Notes under the pieces: model-generated
The model's input: the letters and a program-made list of their open reading frames with translations, nothing else
Told to the model about the DNA's origin: nothing
Databases searched by the model: none
Shown here: positions 53,961 to 64,000 of the stretch, piece by piece
Layout: each line of letters starts with the position of its first letter
Numbering within the stretch: position 1 is the stretch's first letter
Assembly (NCBI RefSeq): GCF_028583425.1
Contig: NC_072796.1
Span: forward strand, 144,221,464 to 144,285,463
From: Eublepharis macularius
Taxonomy: Eukaryota > Chordata > Lepidosauria > Squamata > Eublepharidae
DNA length: 64,000 bases
Reading direction: 5' to 3'
Translations under genes and position numbers: made by a program

Positions 53961-56900
53961 GGCTTGGAGTAGATGTCCTCCTGAGCCCTCCCCTGCAGTG
54001 CTGGCTCCAGGTTTGGGGGCCCCTGGGCAGAGAATACCCAGCCCCTTCCTCACACCCATTGCTACGCTCCCCTTCTTGCCCTCCCCGCCACGTGCCACCA
54101 TCTACCTGGGCATCCTTCCTTTGCCCACTTGCCAGCTCTCCCAATATCTGCAGTCCCAGTTGCCTACACTGCCTGCACGCCCGCTCCCTGATGGTGGCGA
54201 GGGCAGCTAGGAGTGCCCCTGCCGTGGCCACGAGGATCGCTGACGCCTTGTGCACCACCCGCATGCCCTTTTCCAGCAGCCCAAGGCAGCACATGAAGCA
54301 GGGAGCAGAAGGGACAGAGCACTCGCAAGCAGGCCGTGGAAGGGTCTGAGCGCAGGCCTCAGAGGAGATGCGTGAGTAGGGAGTCAGCGGCGGCGGCCCC
54401 ACCAGAAGCCATGGGCCCGGGCAGCTGCCCCACCTCGCCCTGTGCTGAGGCAGGTCCTGGCTCCCCCCTCCCCTGGGCCTGCAACACCCCACTGGGCGGG
54501 CCTGCCCACCTCTGCAAAGCAAACCAGGAAGCTCATGCTGTGTCCTCGGGGTACCTTTCCTCCACGAAGCCAGCGACAGCATCTTCTGGTTCCTGTGGCA
54601 CAGAACAGGAAAAGATCGGACCTCTCGAGGAGCCCTGCCAAACCAGGCTGAAGTGAGCTAGCGTGTTTCCGAAGCCTCTTTCTAATAGCAGCAAGATTCT
54701 TCTGCTAAGCACAGGAGCAGAGTATGGGGGCAACTGCCAACCCGACTGCTGCCACTAGACGAGGTGGAAAACTTCAGCTGCTCAGAAAGGAGGGTGGAAA
54801 CGGTTTCCAGGAAGCTATCGAATGAATTCTGTCATCTGAGAGGAGCGTTGGTTCTGTGGCGTGCTAACTCTTGCCGGGCAGAAGATGGCCCCCTTCTTAG
54901 GATATCTTGGGATCTGGAGTCCCATTTAATGAAACTGACAGGACAGATCTGTGGGGTCTGATGCTTTTTGGAAGTGGGACCGCCTCCATGCAGCAAACCC
55001 GAGGGGGCCATCAGTGCAGCCTTAACAGCGTGCCGTGAGCACGGGGTCCAGAGATGCTGGGACGGGGTAAAGGTGAGGGAATGTTTCCCCACAAGGGGTG
55101 GCTCTGCCGTAGGCCCGCAACTCTGGAGCAGGCGTGGGAAGACGAGTCCTCTGCTGGCGAAGCGCCTGCCTGAGAAACATGTACCCAACAGACGCTCCTC
55201 GAAAGTTCACTGCAAAACTGTTCTCTGGCCCCTTTGACACACTGCCAACCATCCAGTGATGCCGCGGTTCCTCTTTTGGATGAGTTCAGCTTGCCCCCAG
55301 ATCCCCCCCCGCCCGGTTCTGCCTGAACCCTTTCTTCCGGCTCCGCTGTCTTATCCACAGATTGAGACCCTCATGTTTGCCTGCCTGGCTGCGCCTCAGT
55401 GTGGAAACAAACCGTTTCTGAAATTACTTTGGAGGTCCTGAGCCTGATTTAGCAACCTACATTTTTCCTCCAAGACCTCACAACTCCCTTTCTCAACTCT
55501 GCTGGTGCCAGTGTTGCCAGGAGCCTGCCAGTGGCATGCAAACTCCCAACGCTTTGCCCCTCTGCCCACCAATCGCTGGCAATCAGCAAGAGGACACAGG
55601 GCAAATGGCTGTGTGCGCCCCCATGCCCCACACATCTCCAGCTCCTCTTCCCAAGTATCCCTGCTCCCCCCTCCAAGCTACAGGGCTGATCAGAGGCCCG
55701 CAGGGCTGGGGGCGGGGGGAATGGGTAAGACACAGAGACCTGCCTCCCTCCACTAGAACATACATGTCCCTCCGTGGGCCACCCCTGCAAGCCACCTGCC
55801 CCCATGGGAGCTGCCCCCAGCAGCCAGGTGGGAAGGAGGCGAGGGGTGAGCATCCTCAGCCCGACGCCGGCCGGACAGGGACGCAGCTGGGACTGCGCTA
55901 GACTTGATCAAACAGAGTTCGTGGAAACTGGGTGGTGAGGTCTGAGTGTTAAGGAAAAATTTCTTTAAAGGTACTTTGCATTCCAGATTACATTTCCCAA
56001 CAGCCATCACTAAGAAACCAAAAGTGACCCCTAAAGATTAATGAGCTTTATTTACAATCAAACCCAGATGCCGTGCCATGTTCCGACACATGCATAAAGA
56101 TCAGCCATAGCAGAGAATCTTATATACTCTCCAAAGTATATACAGAAGTTTACAGAAAAGAGATAAAATTGTTATACAAAACTAGACACAAACAATTCTT
56201 CGGGATAAAATTCTTTAGGAGACATGACACAAAACAAGTCTGATTGACAAGGAAGTAAACTCTCTCTGCAATATAAACATGCTCCACGTCTGGTGCCACA
56301 CAGGAATCTTAGGTGTCTTCCTGAGAGAGTGTTTATCCAAGCTAACTCCTTGAGTACAAAGTCAAAACAAGAGAGATACTGTCCTTGCAATGGGGCTTTC
56401 TAACCCTACTTAACCACAGCACGAGAGAGGAGTCTGCTTACAAATAACAACTTTTGCCTTCTGTGCAACAGGCCAACTCCAGTAAATGCTCATACGTAGG
56501 CCTTTCAGAATAGGGGTCATAGAAATTCCCTAGGACCGAGGCTCAGGGTTGCCAGCTCCCTGTGCCTGAGCGGCCTGGGCAGGGAGGGCACGGGGAGACA
56601 GGGGAGCCACCTGCCTGGGAGAGGGGCTTCCATGCTGGAGGGGTGGCTGCTGTCTGGATGGCCAAGGACGGTGCAGGAGCCGGCCAGGAGCAGATGGGAC
56701 GGCAAGATCCATGCTCCTCACTGCAGCCAGTTCATACTTCCCCAGGAATGCTGTCCTCGCAGGACTCTTCCCTGTTGAACTGCGGCCAGCACAGGTGCCA
56801 AACAGAGGCATGGGCACTGACCGATGACTTCCCTTACCGACATCAGATTGGATGTGACCAGCAGAGTGACAATTGGGGAGTCACATCTGGGGTCTGCATT

Positions 56901-57067
56901 CCCACCCCTGCTGTGGAGCGGAGTCCCCCCATGCCACGCTGCCCCCTGCCACACAGGGTGCCTGGTGTGGTAATCCAAACAACACTCCCCCCCAATGTGT
57001 AGTCACGCTACAACTGTGTACACTCTGCCTCTTGGGGCTGCTCTATTGGGGTCCTATCTTGCAAGCC
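53961..57067. other. Intergenic sequence, nothing recognised
   Basis: GC-rich to mixed non-coding DNA. Open frames on opposite strands overlap without motifs. AGGGTTGCCAGCTCCC near 56547 may be a scrap of the 53740 element. Confidence 0.45.
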
Positions 57068-57289
57068 AGTGTTGTGTAGTGGTTAGAGCCTCAGACTTGG
57101 ATCTGGGGGAGCCCCAGGTTCGAATCCCCACTCTGCCACGGAAGCTTGCTGGGTGACCTTGGCCAGTTGCATACGCTTACCCTAACCTACCTCACAGGGT
57201 TGTTGTGGGGATAAATGGAGGGGAAGAGAATGATGTGAGCCACTTTGGGTTCCCACTGGGGAGATAGACATGAGGTACATAAACAAACA
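57068..57289 (+). mobile_element. tRNA-derived SINE
   Basis: An A-box-like TAGTGGTTAGAGC near 57077-57089 and a B box GGTTCGAATCC at 57117-57127 mark an internal RNA polymerase III promoter. The body follows with GGGTGACCTTGGCCAGTTG, CCTACCTCACAGGGTTGTTG and a tail ending in CATAAACAAAC. This is the general reptile SINE layout; the subfamily is not assigned. Confidence 0.8.
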
Positions 57290-59205
57290 GGGCAAGAGGA
57301 GCCATGAGTGTCTGGTCAGGAGTCCCATGCAGGAGGGAAGGGGGCAGCTAGTCCCCCTGCCCCACGCAACTGTTGTACCTCCCGTACCTCCCGCCTGCTG
57401 GCAAAGTATTGCCCTGAAGCCCAGGCCGCCAGCCTCCCTGCCCCCCCCCCCAGCACCACAGGTGGCCCTTCAGGGCACTGTCCTGGGAGGTGCCCCTTTG
57501 CATGGCACAGGGCACACTGCAGGGTGGACCTGCCCTGGGTTTCCCCCACACGCACAAACCGCCGGCCCTGGCTGGGGGAGTCTGCATGGTTGGGGGGGCA
57601 ACAACCAGGGTCTGCCAGTCCTTGCTCACCTGTTAGGGGTGTGGTGCTTGGCCCCCCGTTTTGGGAAGGGGGTGCCACCTTGCTAGTGTGTTGCTGAGCA
57701 GCCTGTGTATTGCCCACCACTGAAGCACAGTGCTGTGTGCTCTAAGCGGGCACATCCAGGGTCTGAGAGAGAGCCTCATGGCACATTCATACTATCAGGG
57801 GCATCCAGGCTGGGGTTTAGGATGGATGTGGCATGTGGGATCTGGTCAGGAGGGGGTGCTCAGATGCTGGCAAGGGGCTGCCTTCACCCATAGTTTGCAA
57901 AGAATGGGTGCCTGTGGACTATGCCATGGTTTTTGCTGGCACAACTTTATGCCAGTTGTGAAGGGCATTCCTGGGCTAAAGAGGCTTAGGGAACTGACTT
58001 CCACCCCCACCCCCCGGCCTTGCCTCTTTCTGCACCAATGTACCTCCAGTGGTGCTGCACCTCTGGAATATGCTGGCATGGATCCAAGATCCACCAGTGT
58101 AACCCTGGGATCAGCTCCCTTTCCGCTCTGCACTTCGGGACTGTGCTAAGTGGATGGTTAAATTGTAGCCTGAAATGTCGAGCAGTGAGCCCAAAAGGTC
58201 CAGAAATCTGAGGGCAGGACTGCAGCCGGAGAGGTATGCCATGATGTTACGTGGAGCACAAATGAACGGAGAATACAGCCAAATGAACACCCCACGCAGT
58301 CTGTGTGGGAAGGAGGCAGTAACAAACAGGGAACGCACAGGTCATTGTGGCGCTGCAAAACTCCTCGCGAGAGGCCATGGCTTTCTGCAGAGAGCTGGAA
58401 ATGCTGAGACTTTGTCGAGACCAAATTTCCACTGTCAGATTGGCCAATTCAGTGACATTTCAGAGAGACAATTTGAATATATTCATTCTCACGTCTAACA
58501 TGAAGATTTCCCCCGTCACTTTGCACGATAATGTCAAAATACTTATACGTTATTCATGAGCACAAAACTATTGGCGGGGCTTCTTTGCACAAGGTGCCAG
58601 AAAGGCATTTGGGATTTTGGGTGGCAAAGAACAAAATGATAGCTTATGGCAGAGACAATGGAAGAATTATTTGTATTGATTTTCACTGTGGAAAACATGG
58701 AGCATGTTCACATGCCGGAGCCACTGTTTTGGGGAGGGAGGTCTGAAGAATCGGACAAATCAAGGTGATAAAAGATGAAGTTCCAGGACTATTAGGCAGT
58801 CTCCGGGTCCAGATGGCAGACATTCGAGAGTTCATAGGAAAGCCAAATGTGAAAGTCTGGAAAGTATTTTTATTTTATTTTTTAAAACTTTATTATGTTT
58901 ATATTCCTCTCCCCTGAGAACCAGGCCCAGAGCGGATCACAGAAAAATTACAGAACAGCAGGATAATAATTAAAACACATACAATAAAAACATCGTGGCG
59001 TTCATATTGCACAGTCCCTCTACATTCACGAAACTCATGGGGTGTGTGTGTGGCAAGCTGTTTGATGTTTCAGCCAACATGGGGGATCGTATCCCCCTAG
59101 AGGGGGGAGGATGCTTGCCTCAACCACCAAATGCCTGGCAGAACAACTCCATCTTGCAGGGCCGGCGGAAAGAGAGTACATACGGCCAGGCCTGAGTCTC
59201 TACAG
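57290..59205. other. Intergenic sequence, nothing firm recognised
   Basis: Non-coding. An AT-rich segment at about 58862-58990 with ATAATTAAAACACATACAAT looks like the tail of a reverse-oriented retroelement, not classified. Confidence 0.4.
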
Positions 59206-59440
59206 AGGGTTGTTCCACCGGGTGGTCAAGGCAAGATGAACCCCCCTGGGGCTGGGGGCCACCAGCAGACGTTGCTCTGCCAAATGAAGGACTCTGCAGG
59301 GAACATGGCGAGAGGTGGTCCCACAGGTGTGCTGGTCCAGTCAGCTAAGGGCTTTGAAGGTCAGTACCAGAACCTCGAACCTAATCGGGAATTCCACTGG
59401 GAGCCGGTGCAGCTGATGTCATGCAATTTTTTAAAAAAGA
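59206..59440 (-). mobile_element. LINE fragment, reverse orientation
   Basis: The block GGTCAGTACCAGAACCTCGA through CACTGGGAGCCGGTGCAG parallels GGTCAGGACCAGCACCTTGA...GGGAGCCAGCGCAG at 61593-61640, a LINE 3' reverse-transcriptase-end fragment read on the minus strand. Decayed. Confidence 0.55.
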
Positions 59441-59599
59441 GGTCCAGAGGAGATGCAGGAAATGACCGGCCAGTTGGCCCAAGATCTGTTCCAGGTGAAT
59501 TAAAGAGGGCACTCTTAGGAACAAAGTCTGCTGAGGGGGAATCAGCAAAGGGAAGTCCCGCCCCACCGATCATTTGGAGTTCCTCGGTAAAGGGAACGA

Positions 59600-59805
59600 G
59601 TAGGAGCATAAGGGGGATCGGGTAGACATTCTGTGCTGAGGCTTCCAAGAGACTTTTGACAAGGGGCCGCTTCAAGATTCCTGAGGACGCTTAACAGTCA
59701 TGGGATAAGAGGGCAGATCTTGTTATGGTTTAAAAATTGGTTAAATGACAGGAAGCAAAGAGTAGGAATAAACGGGATAGTTCACAATGGAAGGAAGTGA
59801 ACCGG
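59600..59805 (+). mobile_element. CR1 reverse-transcriptase fragment
   Basis: The nucleotide sequence gives the CR1 motif order: GACAAGG...CGCTTCAAGATTCCTGA, TTAACAGTCATGGGATAAGA, TTGGTTAAATGACAGGAAGC and GAATAAACGGGATAG (GIRGQI ... WLNDRKQRVGIN). Dead fragment. Confidence 0.65.
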
Positions 59806-61552
59806 TTCTGCGGGTTTGGAGCCGCAGACTGCTGCGCTTAGCACAGAGTGATTGCCCCCTCCCCCCATGAAGCCACCAAGAGATCTCCACCCATCTCCAA
59901 AGTATTTTGCATTCGTTTTAAAACGGCCTGGTTCGACTCCAGTAATAGTTCTGCAGACAATCCAGTACCACCACCAGCACCCCCCCCCCCAGTGCAGACA
60001 GCGGTAGGACAGTGAGGCTGGCTTCACACGATGAACGCACTGCGCTCTGCAGCACCCCAGTTTGCTTCCTGGCCCAGTACCCAGCACCACGGCTGAATGG
60101 CTTGGGTCCAGAGTACCAGAAGGACTGCCGCCCCCCACGAAGCTCTGCAGTCAGCTGAGATGGCTTCGCTCCAGGGACCAGCAAGGGCCAACACTCATTT
60201 AGCGGGGATTCATGCAAAGCCCTTCCGGCCTGGAATCCTCTTCCTCGGTGGCTGCGTGCGCATCACAGGCCTCCTGGCATCAGGTCAAGCCTTTTTTCTA
60301 CATTGCAGAAAGCTTTTCTTCAACTGAACTCCTCTCCTGTGTTTTTAAAATGGGTCCAATTTTTGGAAGGTTGTTAGACATATAGCTCTACTGCAGCCTC
60401 CTCAAGCATTCCAAAACGGAACAGTTGTGCACAGATGTGCAGAATAAATGGTACTTCTGTAAAGAGCTCCAGGCTTTGCCTTCAGCGTTCAACAGGACCA
60501 GACTAACACTCGAGGTGTGGGAAGTTCCGGCATATCTCCTCCAGCAGACGTCTCCGCGTGTTCCCTTCCTCCAAGGACTTCTGGGGCGCCCTCTGCGCCT
60601 GACCACTCAGTCACGGGAGACAGGACTGGCGTTTCTCTTTCTGAGGGTCTCCACTTGCATACTGTTGTGTAACCTTTAAGCCTACTGCCATATAGAGCTA
60701 CTGGCTTGTGTTATTGCGTCTCTCTTTGGACAAGCCTGAAAGGAAGTCTTCCTGATTAAATTGTCTTTCCTTCAGTGGTTCCCAATTGGCCTCTAGGTTC
60801 TTCTAAGCCAGCATGCTGCACCATGACGTGGTTTTACACAATGCAGAGCTGAGACAGGGGGCGGACCAGAAATCCACAGAGTCTGCCACACCCCCATGGG
60901 GGGGGGGGCTGGATATCCACAACCAGCCAACAGCAGATTCCATTACATGCTCATAAAGACCCCCGAGGCAGGCCTGGTTGTGAGACCAGACTCTGAGTCA
61001 GGACCCCCGGGGGGGGTTCCTGGGGCCCGGCTGACCCAGACTTGCTTCTGCAGCTTGAAAGGCCACCAGGACCTAAAGCAGGGGTGAGGGGGGACCGGTC
61101 ACTCGCCCAGCATTCAGAGCAGCTCCGCACCCCACCCCAGAGCTACGGTCACCACTCTCTTATCTCTCCCTTTAAAACTAAGCACTGCAGCTTTTCTCCC
61201 CTTTTCTCTTTCTTGAGGCGGCGGCAGCGGCGCACACATCTTTGCTCTGGATGAGAAAATAAGCGCCGTGGCACCCTTTCCCAACAGCCTCTCCCCCTCC
61301 TCCTTCACACCCCCTTGCTCTGGAGAGGAAAGGAGCAGGCTGTTGTCTCTTTCCCCTGGCATCAAAGCAGTTATTTGCCTCTTCCAGGGAAAACAGAGGG
61401 GTGGTAACTGCATATTTTACCCCTGCAGGCAACTTACTTTGAGGGTGGTGGGAACAGTTTGCAGAGGAAAGGGTTTCCCCATCTGGACACACCAGGCCTG
61501 CTCTGAAATGCTACAGGCTCATACGGGAGAGGGCAGCCCTTGAGGGACGCTG
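59806..61552. other. Intergenic sequence, nothing recognised
   Basis: Non-coding DNA with several C/G homopolymers. No gene or repeat family was recognised. Confidence 0.5.
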
Positions 61553-61776
61553 CTGGCCCCAAGCCTTACGGGGCCGTAGGGGTCAGGACCAGCACCTTGA
61601 ACTGGGCCTGGTGGAAGCACTCTGGGAGCCAGCGCAGATGGAAGACGACGGCGGGAGCGACGTGGTCCCCACGGCCCAGTCCAGCCGGCACGCTGGCCGC
61701 ACCATTTCGTATCAACTTCCAGACAGTCTTGAAGGGCAGCCCCACAGAGAGTGCTTTGCAGTAATCTAGTCTAGAT
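61553..61776 (-). repeat. LINE reverse-transcriptase-end fragment, inverted pair copy A
   Basis: On the minus strand this 224-bp piece encodes LDYCKALSVGLPFKTVWKLI and on to HLRWLPECFHQAQFKVLVL, the C-terminal part of a CR1/L2-like reverse transcriptase. An almost identical copy lies inverted at 62703-62926 (about three differences seen). The equal length and sharp ends suggest duplication of this piece, not two independent insertions. Confidence 0.75.
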
Positions 61777-62544
61777 TCACCAGGGCATACGCCACAGGGG
61801 CAAGATCTGTTCCCCTCAGGGAGGGGTGCAGGCGGCTCACGAGGCGAAGGCGGCGAAAGCTGCTTCCGGCCACTGCTGCCACCTGTGCCTGGCAGCGGCC
61901 CCCAGCTCTGTACCCGCTCCTTTGGGGGCATGCAAACCCACCCAGAGCAAGGGAGAGCCCGTTTTCTGAGCCAGACGCGCGCCCCCCCCCAGTAACACCT
62001 CTCTTTTGTCGAGATGACGTTTCAGCGAAGGGCCTTGAGATGAGCGGCAGCAGCAGAGCCCCTGGCCACGCAAAACTACCCCACAAGGCGAGTCGGCCCA
62101 GGAGTGGCCTGCGGCGGCCGCCTGCAGGGCTCCGAGGTCCACTTTGGCTTCTGGGGACACAAACGGCTGGGAAGCTTCTGCCAACACGGAGGGCGCCTTT
62201 CCCGGCCCGGTGGTGGCTCTTTCGAGGCTGCCGACCAAGGCGGTGCCCCCTCCGCTGCAGGCCCTGCGGGGCAGGACGGGCACAGGCGGGCGAGACCCTT
62301 CGGCGCCCATCCAGACTAAGGCTGCCCCCGCACTGGGGCGGATCGGCGCGAGACGCACCCGCGACGGTCTCCGGGGCCACCGGCCCGAAGCGCGGGAAGC
62401 CGCCTTTCCCTCGGGGCCTGGGCAGAGGCGGGGGGGGGGGCGCCTTCGGGGCAAGAGCGCGGGAACGGAGCGGAGCGCGGGAACGGGGGGGGCGCTCCGC
62501 TCGGCCCGGCCTCCCCGAAGGGGCTCCGCAGACGCCGCCGCCGC

Positions 62545-62688
62545 AGCGGGCAGGGTGGGGCGTGCCCAGGGGCGGGGGCCAGGAGGAGCCGAGCCGAAGG
62601 GGCGGCCTGGCCCACTCGGCTCCCCGCCCGGAGCCCAGAGCCCGCGGAGGTCGAGCCGGGCCTGGGGCGACCCGACCTCGGGGGTCCC
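62545..62688 (+). repeat. 144-bp perfect inverted repeat, left arm
   Basis: GC-rich arm from AGCGGGCAGGGTGGGGCG to GACCTCGGGGGTCCC. Its exact reverse complement is at 63023-63166. A short TAGATCTAGAC direct repeat lies right after it, at the junction with the LINE copy. Confidence 0.85.
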
Positions 62689-62702
62689 TAGATCTAGACT
62701 AG

Positions 62703-62926
62703 ATCTAGACTAGATTACTGCAAAGCACTCTCTGTGGGGCTGCCCTTCAAGACTGTCTGGAAGTTGATACGGAATGGTGCGGCCAGCGTGCCGGCTGGAG
62801 TGGGCCGTGGGGACCACGTCGCTCCCGCCGTCGTCTTCCATCTGCGCTGGCTCCCAGAGTGCCTCCACCAGGCCCAGTTCAAGGTGCTGGTCCTGACCCC
62901 TACGGCCCCGTAAGGCTTGGGGCCAG
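62703..62926 (+). repeat. LINE fragment, inverted pair copy A'
   Basis: Reverse complement of 61553-61776. It lies inside the loop between the two 144-bp arms and is preceded by a doubled TAGATCTAGACTAGATCTAG. Confidence 0.8.
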
Positions 62927-63022
62927 GGCGACTCCCCCTGCACCCGCCCCGAAAGCAAGCGGCGCTCCGCTCCGGCCCCACCGCCGGGCCGCCCTCCCTC
63001 CTCCGCCCGGCTGCCAGGCGGG

Positions 63023-63166
63023 GGGACCCCCGAGGTCGGGTCGCCCCAGGCCCGGCTCGACCTCCGCGGGCTCTGGGCTCCGGGCGGGGAGCCGAGTGGG
63101 CCAGGCCGCCCCTTCGGCTCGGCTCCTCCTGGCCCCCGCCCCTGGGCACGCCCCACCCTGCCCGCT
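63023..63166 (-). repeat. 144-bp perfect inverted repeat, right arm
   Basis: Exact inverted copy of 62545-62688, ending about 340 bp before the NRBP2 start codon, within the likely CpG-rich promoter. Confidence 0.85.
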
Positions 63167-63169
63167 CCG

Positions 63170-63507
63170 GCCCAGCCTTCCCCGCCCGGGGGCACGGCCA
63201 GGGGCTGCCAGGCCCCGCGAGTCCCTCGGGGCAGGCGCCGCATCGGGCCCGCCGCCCCTGCCGTTGCCAACGGGGCCCTCCTGCCTCCCTGCCCGGGAGG
63301 GCGAGCGGGGCAGCCCGCGGGAAGGAGCGCGCGGCGGCCAGCAGAGCTCCGCGCCGGCCCGGCCCGGCCTCCCAGCGGTCCCTCCAGCGCCCGCGCCGCG
63401 CCGCTCCGCGTCAGGCGCCGGCCCCTCCCGCGGAGGCGGAGCGGCGGGCGGAGCGTGGCCGTGGGCCCCGGCGGGGCGGGCGCCGTCGGGCCGCGGGCGA
63501 GGCAGGC
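63170..63507 (+). promoter_or_regulatory. NRBP2: CpG-rich promoter / 5' UTR region of NRBP2
   Basis: Very GC- and CpG-dense DNA immediately upstream of the first coding exon, without TATA box, as usual for broadly expressed vertebrate genes. The transcription start cannot be placed from sequence. Confidence 0.5.
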
Positions 63508-63645
63508 ATGTCGGTGCCGGCGGGCGAGGCGGAGGGGGCGGCCGGGGCGCTGCGGCCGGCGGGCGCCTCGCAGGAGGAGAGCGAGGACGAGGGCGAGGTG
63601 CTGGAGGAGAGCCCGTGCGGCCGCTGGCAGAAGCGCAACGAGCAG
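63508..63645 (+). CDS. NRBP2: NRBP2, coding exon 1 (rest outside window)
   Basis: Nuclear receptor-binding proteins are pseudokinase adaptors. This exon encodes 46 residues: a variable Ala/Gly/Glu leader, then the acidic ESEDEGEVLEESPCGRWQKR segment that precedes the kinase-like domain in NRBP1 and NRBP2. It ends exactly after codon 46 (CAG) with GTAAGG at 63646, a phase-0 donor; in the family the following residues are VNQ. ATG 63508 has G at -3 and is the first ATG in this frame near the acidic motif. NRBP2 is preferred over NRBP1 because NRBP2 is the conserved neighbour of EPPK1. The kinase-like domain lies to the right, out of view. Confidence 0.85.
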
Positions 63646-64000
63646 GTAAGGCGCAGGCTGGCGGGGCGACGGGGCGCGCCGGCCAAGGGGCCGCGGCCAG
63701 AGGCTGCCCCGAGCCCACCCTTGCGCTGCTGGACGGGGAGCGCTCGGAGGCGCGGCGGAGCGCCCGCCTGGCCTGGCCTGGCCTGGCCTGGCCGGACCGC
63801 CCACCCGCCTCTTGGCAACTGGCGCCGGCGGGGCCTTCTGTCGTGCCGCCGCCCCGCCGGCTCTGCCCTTCTCCCAGGCGCTCGGCAGGCCCTGCGCGGG
63901 GGCTGGTGCTGGGGGGCAGCGAGGAGGCCCGGGCCGGCCCCTCGGCTCGCGTGCCCGAGGGCTGCCCTGCCCGGGCGAGCTGCCTGAACCGCCGCCGCCG
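63646..64000 (+). other. NRBP2: Start of NRBP2 intron 1
   Basis: Begins with GTAAGG and is GC-rich throughout; a TGGCC-type tandem (GGCCTGGCCT) lies at about 63770-63790. No second exon is visible. Confidence 0.7.

Noticed and set aside
62040-63987. Very long GC-rich ORFs (up to 364 codons) on both strands near NRBP2
   Set aside because: CpG-island composition keeps stops rare; they cross inverted repeats and a LINE fragment, and only the NRBP2 exon has recognisable protein sequence and a splice donor.

Overview
The window looks like a GC-rich stretch of a vertebrate nuclear genome, most likely a squamate reptile. The evidence is an intron-free giant epiplakin-type frame, a first exon of an NRBP-family gene with a GT splice donor, and a repeat load typical of reptiles: an intact L1, CR1 and L2-like LINE debris, Penelope-like palindromes, a tRNA-derived SINE, MITEs and a solo LTR. 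Nothing bacterial or plasmid-like is present. The neighbour order epiplakin then NRBP2, both on the plus strand, matches the conserved PLEC-EPPK1-NRBP2 neighbourhood (human 8q24.3), which supports the gene names.

Genes. Positions 2-10444 hold the 3' part of a giant epiplakin gene (EPPK1). It enters the window already in frame and consists of 815-residue units (2,445 bp) repeated three times in full, a fourth unit cut off at about 8663, and a diverged C-terminal tail. Each unit carries one plectin-repeat domain and six copies of a ~63-residue 'G-x-F-x-G-Q-x-V-S-V-W-D-L-L-F-S' module. A second, separate epiplakin-like gene lies at 24203-26866 (887 aa). It has one plectin-repeat domain and six modules, with a good splice acceptor at 24136 and a candidate 5' exon ending at 19083. 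At the right edge, 63508-63645 is coding exon 1 of NRBP2.

Between the genes. From 10.4 to 24 kb the sequence is GC-rich intergenic or intronic DNA with foldback elements and CR1 scraps. From 27.5 to 39 kb there is a dense nest: a Penelope-like element with a hammerhead-ribozyme-like core, then a decayed CR1 (about 31.7-37.1 kb) broken by a Penelope-like palindrome, a long-TIR MITE and a 1,094-bp solo LTR. From 39155 to 45301 there is a full-length L1 with both ORFs open and an 18-bp target-site duplication, so it is recent. From 45.3 to 63 kb there is more repeat debris (foldbacks, LINE fragments, a second palindromic Penelope-like element, a SINE). In front of NRBP2 there is an unusual set of inverted repeats: a 224-bp LINE fragment pair and a perfect 144-bp pair.

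Most worth a second look: the near-identical epiplakin units beside a single-unit paralogue; the three palindromic Penelope-like insertions that share a hammerhead-like core with one extra base before stem II; the intact L1; and the fresh inverted repeats at the NRBP2 promoter. All statements are from reading the sequence; no database search or folding program was run.
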